In this document: piece by piece, positions 1-6,179 of the stretch
Layout: every line of letters starts with the position of its first letter
How positions within the stretch are numbered: position 1 is the first letter of the stretch
Source of the DNA: Bacillota bacterium
Lineage (GTDB): Bacteria > Bacillota_A > Clostridia > Lachnospirales > WQUN01
NCBI GenBank assembly: GCA_009786175.1
Contig: WQTQ01000136.1
Coordinates: 1 to 9,826 of the forward strand
Reading direction: 5' to 3'
DNA: 9,826 nt
The notes under the pieces: model-generated
What the model saw: only the letters and a program-made list of their open reading frames with translations
The model's database searches: none
Told to the model about the DNA's origin: nothing
Position numbers and translations under genes: made by a program

Positions 1-447
1 CCCAACTATGGTGTAGTCACATTCTCTCTTATGATGATTGGTATTTTCACATGGATGAGTTTTGCAGGGCTTATACGTATCAAAGCCCTACAGCAAGGGC
101 GGCTGGATTATGTTGCTGCATCCAAAACTTTGGGTACGCCCAATATTGTTATTATTTTTAGGGAAGTGTTACCCAACCTTGTTTCTATTATTGTAAGCCA
201 GTTTACACTTTCACTGGCAGGTAATATGGGTATCGAAACAGGTCTTACATTTTTAGGATTTGGCCTTCCCTTTGGTACACCAAGCTTGGGGCGGCTGGTA
301 TTTTACGCCCGTACCCCTGCAAACTTAACCAATCGCTTGTGGCTATGGCTCCCTGCGGCATTACTCATCATTATTATGATGTTATGCATAAATTTTGTTG
401 GCCAGGCACTAAACCGTGCCGCCGACGCAAAGAAAAGAACAGTATAG
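1..447 (+). CDS. Peptide/nickel-type ABC transporter permease (DppC/OppC family), 3' part
   Basis: This is the C-terminal 148 residues of an inner-membrane permease; the frame is open to the window edge, so the start lies outside. The cytoplasmic EAA loop that docks the ATPase is clear at about 106-180, running from DYVAASKTLGTP through FREVLPNL, with the family's conserved Ala-Ala, Gly and LPN positions. After it come a hydrophobic segment with GLTFLGFG, typical of the DppC/OppC family (BPD_transp_1), and a last membrane helix (WLWLPAALLIIIMMLCINFVGQAL) before a short basic tail. The substrate-binding protein gene starts 12 bases after the stop, and the TAG stop is part of that gene's AGGAGG, so the two are co-transcribed. 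The cognate ATPase genes are not in the window; they must lie upstream or elsewhere. Substrate class (peptide, nickel or other) cannot be fixed from this fragment. Confidence 0.9.
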   Translation, partial: PNYGVVTFSLMMIGIFTWMSFAGLIRIKALQQGRLDYVAASKTLGTPNIVIIFREVLPNLVSIIVSQFTLSLAGNMGIETGLTFLGFGLPFGTPSLGRLVFYARTPANLTNRLWLWLPAALLIIIMMLCINFVGQALNRAADAKKRTV

Positions 448-451
448 GAGG
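446..451 (+). promoter_or_regulatory. Ribosome-binding site fused to the permease stop codon
   Basis: AGGAGG, a perfect Shine-Dalgarno core, lies 8 bases before the ATG at 460. Its first two bases are the last two of the permease TAG stop (TAGGAGG). It fixes the start of the substrate-binding protein. Confidence 0.85.
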
Positions 452-459
452 AAATCACT

Positions 460-2397
460 ATGAAAAAGCTATTACTTTGGGCAGTTCTTGCAATGCTTGT
501 AGTGTTTGCAATGTCTGCGTGTACAAGGGTAGAAGATGTGACTGACGACAACAGAGGAGCAGACACAAACGTAGCTGTGGGCGAGCCTGAACCTGCCCCG
601 GCCCAAGTAGAAACCGAACCGACAGAAGAAGTTGGCGAAGAAGCCGGTATTACCGCACAATTGCCAACCCCTGTTGGTGCAAACGACCCATTGGCATCCA
701 AAAATGCCGTGTTGGAAAACTTTCCACAGTTTATCAACAGGCCCGGCGAACATGTGCCCGGCACAGTGTTCCATTATGGCCTTGTTACTACATCGCCATT
801 CCCCGGCTCATTTGGCGGCGGCTTGTTCTGGGATGCTACAGAAGACAACATCATAGGTTCGCTGCTGGGTACAACCAGCTCTTTGTTTGCAAGTACACCA
901 TATTTCACATATGGCCATGCAGGTGTAGTAACTTGGGAATATGATATTGACGCCGCTACATTTACAATGCATATGCAACATGATGTTTACTGGCATGACG
1001 GTGTTCCGCTAACTTTGGCAGACCTTGTTTTTGCATATGAAGTAATGGCACACCCGGACTATGTTGGCGTACGCTTTAGCACAAACGAAAGACGTATCCT
1101 TGGCATTATGGATTACAATGCAGGTTATGTAGATTATATTGCAGGCTTGGTACTTTCTAACAATGACCGCACACTTACCATGCATTTTGATTCCATTAAC
1201 CCTGCCATGCTGTACTTTGGCATATACTCTACCCCAACACCTCGCCATGTGTTTGAAGGCATTGCAGTTGCAGATATGCCTACAAGTGCCCCTGTAAGGA
1301 TACATCCAATTGGTTGGGGGCCATTTAAATTCTACAGTCAAGTACCTGGTGAATCTGTTCGGATGGTGCGTAACGAAAATTTTGTATGGGGTACCCCATA
1401 TATAGAAGAAATAGTTGTAGAGCGTATAGAGCCATCTCTTGCACCAACTGCAATGGCAACAGGCCAATTTGACTATATTAATACCTTCCCGGCTATACAT
1501 TTTGCAGACTATCAAAACCCAACAAACTTCACATTTATTGGCTCCTCAAATGTAAATTACAGCTATGTAGCATTTAGGCTTGGACACTGGGATTTTGACG
1601 AAGGTAGAAACGTGTTTACCCCAGAACGTTATATGAACAACGTATACTTGCGCCGTGCAATGTCTATGGCAATTAACCAAGACGAAATTGGCGAATTGTT
1701 ATTTAACGGCTTGCACTTTGCAGCGGGCAGCTTTATGCCGCCACACCATGGTGCATTAATGGATACAAGCTTGCCCGGCTTCCCATACAACCCAGGGCTT
1801 GCCAACCAAATTTTAGACGAAGCAGGCTTTACAATGGGCGCAGACGGTCTTAGAACATGGCCGGATGGCAGTCCGCTTGTTGTTAACTGGGCTCACCCAA
1901 CAAACGAAGACCAAGACCACATTATTGTACCTCTGTATCAGCAAAGCTGGGCTGCAATTGGTGTAAACGTACAATTGTGGCAAGGACGCACCCACGACCG
2001 CAACTTCCTGTTTGACGTGCTTGACTATGATGACGATAACGATGAAATTCATATTTACACAGCAAGCTGGGGTGCAGGCTTTAACCCTAACCCTTCCGGT
2101 CGTTGGGGTCCGTACGCTATGTGGAATCCATCCAGGTACACCAGCGAGCGTTTTGAAGAGCTTCTTGCTAACCTAAGTGCCCCAGAGACATTTGACCCAA
2201 TGGTTATGCGCAATGCATATTTTGAATTGCAGGCATATTTGCAGGATGTTATGCCTTGGTTTAACCGCCGTTGGAATATAGATCTTCAGGCTGTAAATAA
2301 TCGCGTTTCTCATTGGGATACCCGTACAGGTACACCTCCGCAACAATTTGGCTGGCATACAATAAGACTACTCGCCCCAGAGCCTTACAGCAGATAA
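460..2397 (+). CDS. ABC transporter substrate-binding lipoprotein, SBP_bac_5 (oligopeptide-type) family
   Basis: This 645-residue extracytoplasmic solute receptor feeds the permease encoded just upstream. The N-terminus is a lipoprotein signal (MKKLLLWAV, then hydrophobic residues, then lipobox MSAC with Cys21), so the mature protein should be lipid-anchored on the outer face of the membrane. Residues 22-75 form an acidic, Pro/Glu/Thr-rich linker. The family fold follows: WHDGVPLTLADLVFAYEVM (178-196), GWGPFKF (285-291), YLRRAMSMAINQDEI (396-410) and NPGLANQILDEAG (444-456) match conserved SBP_bac_5 positions. It is somewhat longer than most relatives, mainly because of the linker. Composition is odd: apart from K2 and K3 in the signal peptide there are only two lysines (K81, K290), while Asp, Glu and aromatic residues abound. 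AGGAGG at 446-451 supports the start, and a terminator follows. The ligand is likely an oligopeptide, but that is inference. Confidence 0.92.
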   Translation: MKKLLLWAVLAMLVVFAMSACTRVEDVTDDNRGADTNVAVGEPEPAPAQVETEPTEEVGEEAGITAQLPTPVGANDPLASKNAVLENFPQFINRPGEHVPGTVFHYGLVTTSPFPGSFGGGLFWDATEDNIIGSLLGTTSSLFASTPYFTYGHAGVVTWEYDIDAATFTMHMQHDVYWHDGVPLTLADLVFAYEVMAHPDYVGVRFSTNERRILGIMDYNAGYVDYIAGLVLSNNDRTLTMHFDSINPAMLYFGIYSTPTPRHVFEGIAVADMPTSAPVRIHPIGWGPFKFYSQVPGESVRMVRNENFVWGTPYIEEIVVERIEPSLAPTAMATGQFDYINTFPAIHFADYQNPTNFTFIGSSNVNYSYVAFRLGHWDFDEGRNVFTPERYMNNVYLRRAMSMAINQDEIGELLFNGLHFAAGSFMPPHHGALMDTSLPGFPYNPGLANQILDEAGFTMGADGLRTWPDGSPLVVNWAHPTNEDQDHIIVPLYQQSWAAIGVNVQLWQGRTHDRNFLFDVLDYDDDNDEIHIYTASWGAGFNPNPSGRWGPYAMWNPSRYTSERFEELLANLSAPETFDPMVMRNAYFELQAYLQDVMPWFNRRWNIDLQAVNNRVSHWDTRTGTPPQQFGWHTIRLLAPEPYSR

Positions 2398-2404
2398 TAT
2401 TCAT

Positions 2405-2452
2405 AAAAAGCTCCAACATCTCTTGGCAAACCAAGGGACGTTGGAGCTTTTT
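2405..2452. terminator. Bidirectional Rho-independent terminator between convergent units
   Basis: A 13-bp perfect outer stem (2405-2417 with 2440-2452, AAAAAGCTCCAAC and its complement) is followed, after one A/C mismatch, by an inner 8-bp stem (2419-2426 with 2431-2438, one G-U pair) and a CAAA loop. The outer stem carries A5 on the left and T5 on the right, so each strand reads hairpin then U-tract. It begins 7 bases after the binding-protein stop and lies 5 bases beyond the stop of the minus-strand zinc-finger gene, so it should serve both. Confidence 0.93.
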
Positions 2453-2457
2453 AGATT

Positions 2458-2661
2458 CTATGCAATTTTATCTTCGTACTCTATAATGGCCACTTCCTTG
2501 ATGAGATACTCAAGCTTATCAATGATTCGTTCTAAATTCTGCATAACATTATCTGTAAAATAAACCTCTCCGCACTGGTCACATACAAGTGCCGGTACAT
2601 TCTTTACGATGGTTACACACTTGTCTAATGTTATTGCATGGGTCTTTAGCTTTGATTCCAT
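2458..2661 (-). CDS. YgiT/MqsA-type zinc-finger protein lacking the first CxxC (short antitoxin-like protein)
   Basis: This 67-residue protein has the hallmark of YgiT-type zinc-finger proteins, VKNVPALVCDQCGEVYFTDNV (from residue 19), with one CxxC pair (C27, C30), followed by a helical tail. Family members usually begin with a first CxxC about 20-25 residues earlier and bind Zn with four cysteines. Here the protein starts just after where that pair should be, and the upstream in-frame sequence reaches TAA after nine codons without any cysteine; I found no CxxC in the other frames either. YgiT-type proteins are often antitoxins next to a DUF4258 or MqsR-type toxin, but the neighbour here, 42 bases upstream, is a MATE exporter. 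It may be a decayed antitoxin remnant or a protein that shares zinc between subunits. The start is uncertain: only a weak AAGG precedes ATG 2661. Confidence 0.7.
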   Translation of the reverse strand: MESKLKTHAITLDKCVTIVKNVPALVCDQCGEVYFTDNVMQNLERIIDKLEYLIKEVAIIEYEDKIA

Positions 2662-2682
2662 ACTACCTTGAGTAATGAATCC

Positions 2683-2688
2683 ATCTTA
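2683..2688 (-). promoter_or_regulatory. Possible -10 box before the zinc-finger gene
   Basis: TATAAT on the minus strand lies 21 bases upstream of the ATG at 2661, in the gap after the MATE gene. I see no convincing -35 at 16-18 bases, so this may be chance in an AT-rich gap. The gene can equally be read from upstream as the last gene of the ald unit. Confidence 0.25.
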
Positions 2689-2703
2689 ATTATAACACGA
2701 ACT

Positions 2704-4056
2704 TTATACCGCATCCACTTTCGGCAATTTCCTTGCGCTTATAAAATGCCATAACAGCATCCATACACTTCTAAAAGTCATTGCAAGGGCTATGCCTATC
2801 CATACGCCGTTAATCCCCAGTACTGTGGCGGCAAGTATATAGGTTATAATTACACGCAGTACATTGCTGCTTACACTGACTATTGTGGGTTTATAGGTTA
2901 GCCCTTGCCCGCGGAAAGAGCCGGTTGCCACGCCTTCCATGCAGAACAGCAGCTGCGCTAAGCCGATAATGCGCAAGTAATCGCGGCCAATTATTATATC
3001 TGCGGGGTCGTCCAGGAATATTGACACAAGCGGCGTTGCAAAAGAAAACAACGCGACGGTTACAACCAGGCCGTAAACGGCCATAACAAGAGTGGCAACT
3101 TTATAAGTAGAGCGCATTCGTCCCCACTTTTTTGCACCAAAGTTTTGCCCCATAAACGCAGTTATGGCACTGGCAAAGCCGCCGGCCGCCATAAACGCCA
3201 ACGACTCAATGTTCATGGCTACATTGTGTGCGGCAACAGCACCAACCCCAAACCCGGACGCAATAAGACGGGATACAACCATAAACAATGTAGTAAACAA
3301 AAAGGATTCTACAGCTACGGGTACGCCCCACCGCAAAATTTGAATTATTTTATCCCATGCAACTTTGATGAAAATCGAATATTGTTCAAACGGGCGGTCT
3401 TTATACTTTTTCATGGCCCACAGTTTTAAGCTAAGGTTAGCAGCGTTGGCCACAATCATGCTTATGGCGGCACCATAAATTCCAAACCCTAAAATAAAAA
3501 TCAAAACTGGGGCAAGAACAATGTTAAGAGCCAGGGCAAACGAGTTAATGTAAAACGGGATTTTTGTGTTGCCGTAGCCCCCATACACGCCGGTGATTAC
3601 AAAATGGGCAAAAGTGAACGGTAACGAAAGTGCCACAACGGATAAATACTGTTTGGCAACGGCAACCACCTGCGGGTCATCCATATTAAAGAAACGGATA
3701 AGGTAGCTGCGCGCCGCAACAACTAATATCGTAAATAATGCCCCTATGAAAATCGCCAAAATAAAACCGCTTTGGGCGTATTCCCTGGCTGTTTCCGGCT
3801 TGCCCTGCCCCATATTTTGCGAGACACCAATTTCCGCGCCTATACGGCACATAAGCATAAACGCCATGGCAAGCCAAAGAAACTGCCCCGCCAACCCGGC
3901 TGCAGCTACGTATTCACGTCCAAGCCTGCCAAGCCAAAACATGTTTGCCATATTATGTGCCATTTGCATAAAAGATGTGGCCATAATTGGCAAAGACAAC
4001 GTTACCAGCTTTTGAAAAATAGGCCCTTGGGTTAAGTCGTACCGTTTTTTTGTCAT
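2704..4056 (-). CDS. MATE family multidrug/cation efflux transporter
   Basis: This 450-residue protein has the length and spacing of a complete MATE transporter with about twelve membrane helices in two six-helix bundles; MATE proteins use Na+ or H+ gradients to expel cationic or other small molecules. The N-terminus MTKKRYDLTQGPIFQKL and the first helix (LSLPIMATSFMQMAHNMANMFWLG) are typical. VSQNMGQGKPETAREYAQ (78-95) is a typical cytoplasmic loop, echoed in the second half by AFMGQNFGAKKWGRMRSTYK. Substrate cannot be told from sequence. The gene follows ald by 33 bases on the same strand and precedes the YgiT-type gene by 42, so the three are probably one transcript. Its ATG has no good ribosome-binding site close by: the nearest, AAGGTGG overlapping the ald stop, is 28 bases away and seems to serve a six-codon ORF ending on this ATG. 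Confidence 0.92.
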   Translation of the reverse strand: MTKKRYDLTQGPIFQKLVTLSLPIMATSFMQMAHNMANMFWLGRLGREYVAAAGLAGQFLWLAMAFMLMCRIGAEIGVSQNMGQGKPETAREYAQSGFILAIFIGALFTILVVAARSYLIRFFNMDDPQVVAVAKQYLSVVALSLPFTFAHFVITGVYGGYGNTKIPFYINSFALALNIVLAPVLIFILGFGIYGAAISMIVANAANLSLKLWAMKKYKDRPFEQYSIFIKVAWDKIIQILRWGVPVAVESFLFTTLFMVVSRLIASGFGVGAVAAHNVAMNIESLAFMAAGGFASAITAFMGQNFGAKKWGRMRSTYKVATLVMAVYGLVVTVALFSFATPLVSIFLDDPADIIIGRDYLRIIGLAQLLFCMEGVATGSFRGQGLTYKPTIVSVSSNVLRVIITYILAATVLGINGVWIGIALAMTFRSVWMLLWHFISARKLPKVDAV

Positions 4057-4073
4057 AAGATTGGCTTACCCAT
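4053..4073 (-). CDS. Possible six-codon mini-ORF coupling ald to the MATE gene
   Basis: ATG at 4073 begins MGKPIL followed by TGA at 4055-4053, which overlaps the ATG of the MATE gene (TTATGA). Upstream, AAGGTGG (4091-4085) overlaps the ald TAA stop and lies 11 bases from this ATG. The layout suggests a minicistron through which ribosomes pass from ald to the MATE gene. No protein function is implied; chance is possible. Confidence 0.3.
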   Translation of the reverse strand: MGKPIL

Positions 4074-4089
4074 TATAGGTTCTACCACC

Positions 4090-5202
4090 TTACACCAAAC
4101 TATCTATATTCGTATATTCCATTCCAAAATCATGGGCCACTTCTTCGCATGTAAGGTACCCTTGGTAGCAATTTACGCCCAGTTTCAAACCGTCGTCTGT
4201 GGCAATGGCTTGTTCCAGCCCCATATTGGCAATTTTAAGCCCATAGTTTAACGTAGAGTTTGTAAGAGCGTAGGTAGATGTTTGGCTTACGGCACCGGGC
4301 ATGTTGGCAACACAGTAATGAATTACGCCGTCTACAACAAAAGTAGGATCGTCGTGGTAGGTAGGGCGTGTGGTTTCACAGCAGCCACCCTGGTCTACGG
4401 CTACGTCCACAATTACAGAACCCGGACGCATATTTTTGAGGTAATCCCGCTTTATTAGTTTTGGTGCGGCGGCCCCGGGAACCAATACTGCACCAATAAC
4501 TAAATCGGCATTTTTTACTGCCGCTTCAATATTGGCCGGTGTCGAATACATAGTTTGAATTTGATTAGCAAATAAATCGTCCAGGTAGCTGAGACGCTCC
4601 AGGTTATTGTCTAACAGAGTAACATTTGCGCCAAGGCCCACAGCCATTTTTAGCGCGGCTGTACCTACTACGCCGCCGCCGATAATTACGCAATCGCCTT
4701 TTTTAACGCCAACTGTGCCACCCAAAAGCACACCGCGGCCACCCATAGGCTTCTCTAAACAGCGGACACCGGCCTGGACGCTAAGTTTACCCGCTACTTC
4801 GCTCATTGGCTTAAGCAGCGGCAAACCGCCTTCTGCATCCCGTATGGTTTCATAAGCCACCGCCTTACATTTTTGCGTCAATAACGCGTCTGTAAGTGGC
4901 TTATCCGCCGCAAGGTGTAGGTATGTGTAGATAATTTGGTCTTCACGCATTAGCGGATACTCGGCTGCAAGCGGCTCTTTTACCTTGATAATCATGTCGC
5001 ATACAGCCCAGACATCTTCCGCTGTGGCTAAAATAGTCGCGCCTGCCGCCGCATACTCTTCATCTGTCAGGGAGGAACCCTGCCCTGCCCCGGCCTGGAC
5101 ATAAACCAGATGACCGTGGTTTACATAATCTTTAACATTGTTTGGCGTCAAGCCCACACGGTATTCATGCCGCTTGATTTCTTTTACTGTTCCAATTTTC
5201 AT
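4090..5202 (-). CDS. ald: Alanine dehydrogenase
   Basis: NAD-dependent L-alanine dehydrogenase (EC 1.4.1.1) reversibly converts alanine to pyruvate and ammonium in the cytoplasm, linking amino-acid use to carbon metabolism or reassimilating ammonium. At 370 residues the protein is full length for the AlaDH/PNT family, and the key residues fall at the family's classical numbers: R15 in EYRVGLTP and K75 in KVKEPL bind pyruvate, H96 in YLHLAAD and D270 in DVAVDQGG are catalytic. The Rossmann NAD site is [10 protein letters not shown] (174-183), with D198 at the end of the second strand (TLLDNN) probably binding the adenosine ribose. ATG 5202 is preceded by AAGAGG at 7 bases and a TATAAT further up. 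It is the first gene of a unit with a MATE exporter and a YgiT-type protein, and lies just after a terminator, so it probably starts its own transcript. Confidence 0.96.
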   Translation of the reverse strand: MKIGTVKEIKRHEYRVGLTPNNVKDYVNHGHLVYVQAGAGQGSSLTDEEYAAAGATILATAEDVWAVCDMIIKVKEPLAAEYPLMREDQIIYTYLHLAADKPLTDALLTQKCKAVAYETIRDAEGGLPLLKPMSEVAGKLSVQAGVRCLEKPMGGRGVLLGGTVGVKKGDCVIIGGGVVGTAALKMAVGLGANVTLLDNNLERLSYLDDLFANQIQTMYSTPANIEAAVKNADLVIGAVLVPGAAAPKLIKRDYLKNMRPGSVIVDVAVDQGGCCETTRPTYHDDPTFVVDGVIHYCVANMPGAVSQTSTYALTNSTLNYGLKIANMGLEQAIATDDGLKLGVNCYQGYLTCEEVAHDFGMEYTNIDSLV

Positions 5203-5230
5203 GTCAATACCTCTTCACAATTTATTTTTT

Positions 5231-5236
5231 ATTATA
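5231..5236 (-). promoter_or_regulatory. Putative -10 box of the ald promoter
   Basis: A perfect TATAAT on the minus strand lies 28 bases upstream of the ald ATG, in the AT-rich gap between the upstream terminator and ald. The best -35, TTGATT at 5257-5262, is 20 bases away, longer than usual, so either the promoter is weak or activator-dependent, or the -35 is not where I expect. AAGAGG (5210-5215) follows as ribosome-binding site. Confidence 0.5.
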
Positions 5237-5308
5237 GTGCCACGTATATGAAATAAAATCAAGAGATAAAAATAAAGCACATTTCGTAGAATAATTTCCG
5301 AGGGGATC

Positions 5309-5339
5309 AAAAATGCCCCACCGGAAAACCGGTGAGGCA
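5309..5339 (-). terminator. Rho-independent terminator of the nfeD-floA unit
   Basis: Read on the minus strand, an 11-bp stem with one mismatch (5339-5329 with 5324-5314, TGCCTCACCGG against CCGGTGGGGCA) has a TTTT loop and is followed by T5 at 5313-5309. It begins 11 bases beyond the TAA at 5351 and separates this unit from the ald promoter. Confidence 0.9.
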
Positions 5340-5350
5340 AGACATATAAT

Positions 5351-6007
5351 TTATTTGTAAACGTACACCGCCTGATGCTCTCTGTCCCATCTTACGGCTG
5401 CGCCAAGTACTTCTGACACATATCTTGCGGGAACAAATGTGTGACCGTCTATTATAACCGCTACACCCATATCGTCCGGCAAAGGCACGTCAATACCCAG
5501 GGAAATTTCATTGTAGTTTTGGGTAATGTACACCACACGGGTAGTACTGTTAAAGCGCACTTCCGCGCCCAACGCTTCCGCAATTATACGAAGCGGAACC
5601 ATTGTGCGGTTGTAACTTGCGTCTATAAAAGGCGCGACTTCACTTTCTGCCGCGTCACCATTACGGATAAACGCTGTACTGCCTATGACAAAACGCAAAA
5701 TCTGAATTCGTACAGGCGGTGCGGTTACTGCCGGGTCTGCCGCAGGCGGCTCCGGTATTGGTGGTGGTGCAGGCGGTGCAGGTATGGGAAGCGGCTCTAC
5801 AACAGGAGGCTGGGGCGTAGGGAGTTCGGGCGTAGGGAGTTCGGGCGTAGGGAGTTCGGGTGTAGGCGGTTCTTCCTTTACTTCTGTAGGTGGTTGTTCG
5901 TCCATGTACCCGTACTCATCATACTCATATTCTGTAGGCTCGCCGACAGTTTCATCAGTCGGCCTTGGACGAGGTGACCATGGGCGGGGCGGTAGTGGTT
6001 CTTCCAA
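5351..6007 (-). CDS. Proline-rich protein with copper amine oxidase N-terminal-like domain; body of a gene split by TGA
   Basis: The C-terminal ~110 residues hold two repeats of the 'copper amine oxidase N-terminal' fold (PF07833-type), common in surface proteins of Clostridia and not itself an enzyme: RFVIGSTAFIRNG, then MVPLRIIAEALGAEVRFN (136-153) with VVYI, then FVPARYVSEVLGAAVRWD (191-208) with AVYVYK at the end. The first 100 residues are an acidic, Tyr/Glu- and Pro-rich linker with ELPTP repeats, as in wall-spanning stalks. The start given is TTG, the first start codon of this stretch, but it has no good ribosome-binding site and would yield a protein without a signal peptide. The natural start is ATG 6151, in the same frame, with AGGAGG and a Sec signal peptide; only a TGA at 6047-6049 separates the two. 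With that codon read, the product would be 266 residues and exported. It is the last gene of the nfeD-floA unit, with a terminator just beyond. Lysines are rare (K44 and K218 only). Confidence 0.8.
   Translation of the reverse strand: MEEPLPPRPWSPRPRPTDETVGEPTEYEYDEYGYMDEQPPTEVKEEPPTPELPTPELPTPELPTPQPPVVEPLPIPAPPAPPPIPEPPAADPAVTAPPVRIQILRFVIGSTAFIRNGDAAESEVAPFIDASYNRTMVPLRIIAEALGAEVRFNSTTRVVYITQNYNEISLGIDVPLPDDMGVAVIIDGHTFVPARYVSEVLGAAVRWDREHQAVYVYK
5813..5872 (-). repeat. 15-bp tandem repeat encoding ELPTP units
   Basis: Three perfect 15-bp copies (5813-5827, 5828-5842, 5843-5857) and a fourth with 12 of 15 bases matching (5858-5872). On the coding strand each unit reads Glu-Leu-Pro-Thr-Pro, the last Glu-Pro-Pro-Thr-Pro. 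Since the unit is a multiple of three, copy-number change by slippage would keep the frame and only alter stalk length. Confidence 0.93.
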
Positions 6008-6021
6008 CGAAATACACGATT

Positions 6022-6043
6022 CCGGTGCGTTTGGGTCGCACGG
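6022..6043 (-). other. Small RNA hairpin just downstream of the in-frame UGA
   Basis: On the coding strand GTGCG (6041-6037) pairs with CGCAC (6029-6025) around a 7-base loop ACCCAAA. Two further pairs (CC 6043-6042 with GG 6023-6022) can form with one C bulged. The stem begins within 3-5 bases of the UGA. It could favour readthrough, but a 5-7 bp stem arises easily by chance. Confidence 0.35.
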
Positions 6044-6046
6044 CAG

Positions 6047-6151
6047 TCAGCTAAACCCCCAAGCAGCTTGGGACGGCAATACTGCAATTGTCACAACCAG
6101 TGCAACTAACAGCGCGAAAAGCTTTGGTACTGCGTGGTTCAATTTTTTCAT
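6047..6151 (-). CDS. Signal-peptide ORF, 34 residues: 5' part of the split surface-protein gene
   Basis: ATG 6151 has a perfect AGGAGG (6157-6162) 5 bases upstream, the best initiation signal near this gene, and lies 28 bases after the floA stop. It encodes a classical Sec signal peptide: basic MKKLNHAVPK, hydrophobic core LFALLVALVVTIAVLP, then SQAAW with likely cleavage after SQA (residue 29). The frame then ends at TGA, codon 35, giving a product hardly longer than the signal itself. The same frame reopens directly and runs 231 further codons without another stop through LPCDPNAPESC into the Pro-rich stalk. I therefore regard this as the real N-terminus of the downstream protein, parted from it by a nonsense codon, sequencing error or readthrough signal, not as an independent peptide. 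Confidence 0.6.
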   Translation of the reverse strand: MKKLNHAVPKLFALLVALVVTIAVLPSQAAWGFS

Positions 6152-6156
6152 TTCTT

Positions 6157-6162
6157 CCTCCT
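6157..6162 (-). promoter_or_regulatory. Ribosome-binding site that decides the start of the split gene
   Basis: AGGAGG on the minus strand, 5 bases before ATG 6151. It shows that translation is meant to begin at the signal peptide, not at the TTG at 6007, which lacks a comparable site. Confidence 0.85.
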
Positions 6163-6179
6163 GAATGATTTTGTGCATA

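Noticed and set aside
303..774. Minus-strand open frames over the permease/binding-protein junction, and similar long frames opposite the binding protein, ald, yajC and the thioesterase
   Set aside because: They are shadows of well-supported genes, without initiation signals or recognisable protein character.
6022..6049. Selenocysteine insertion at the TGA with a SECIS-like hairpin
   Set aside because: The stem is only 5-7 bp, the product is a structural surface protein rather than a redox enzyme, and no Sec machinery is in the window. It is kept only as a low-probability option.
5351..6151. UGA read as Trp genome-wide (code 4 or 25) to explain the split gene
   Set aside because: Trp is coded by TGG throughout, no other gene here has an in-frame TGA, and TGA ends the gene at 9167 at a plausible C-terminus. 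Reading it as Trp would push that gene into the thioesterase. One stop is thin evidence, but the standard bacterial code is simpler.
5784..6164. Gly/Ser-rich 126-codon frame on the plus strand with GVGSS repeats
   Set aside because: It is the reverse reading of the Pro-rich stalk and its 15-bp repeats.
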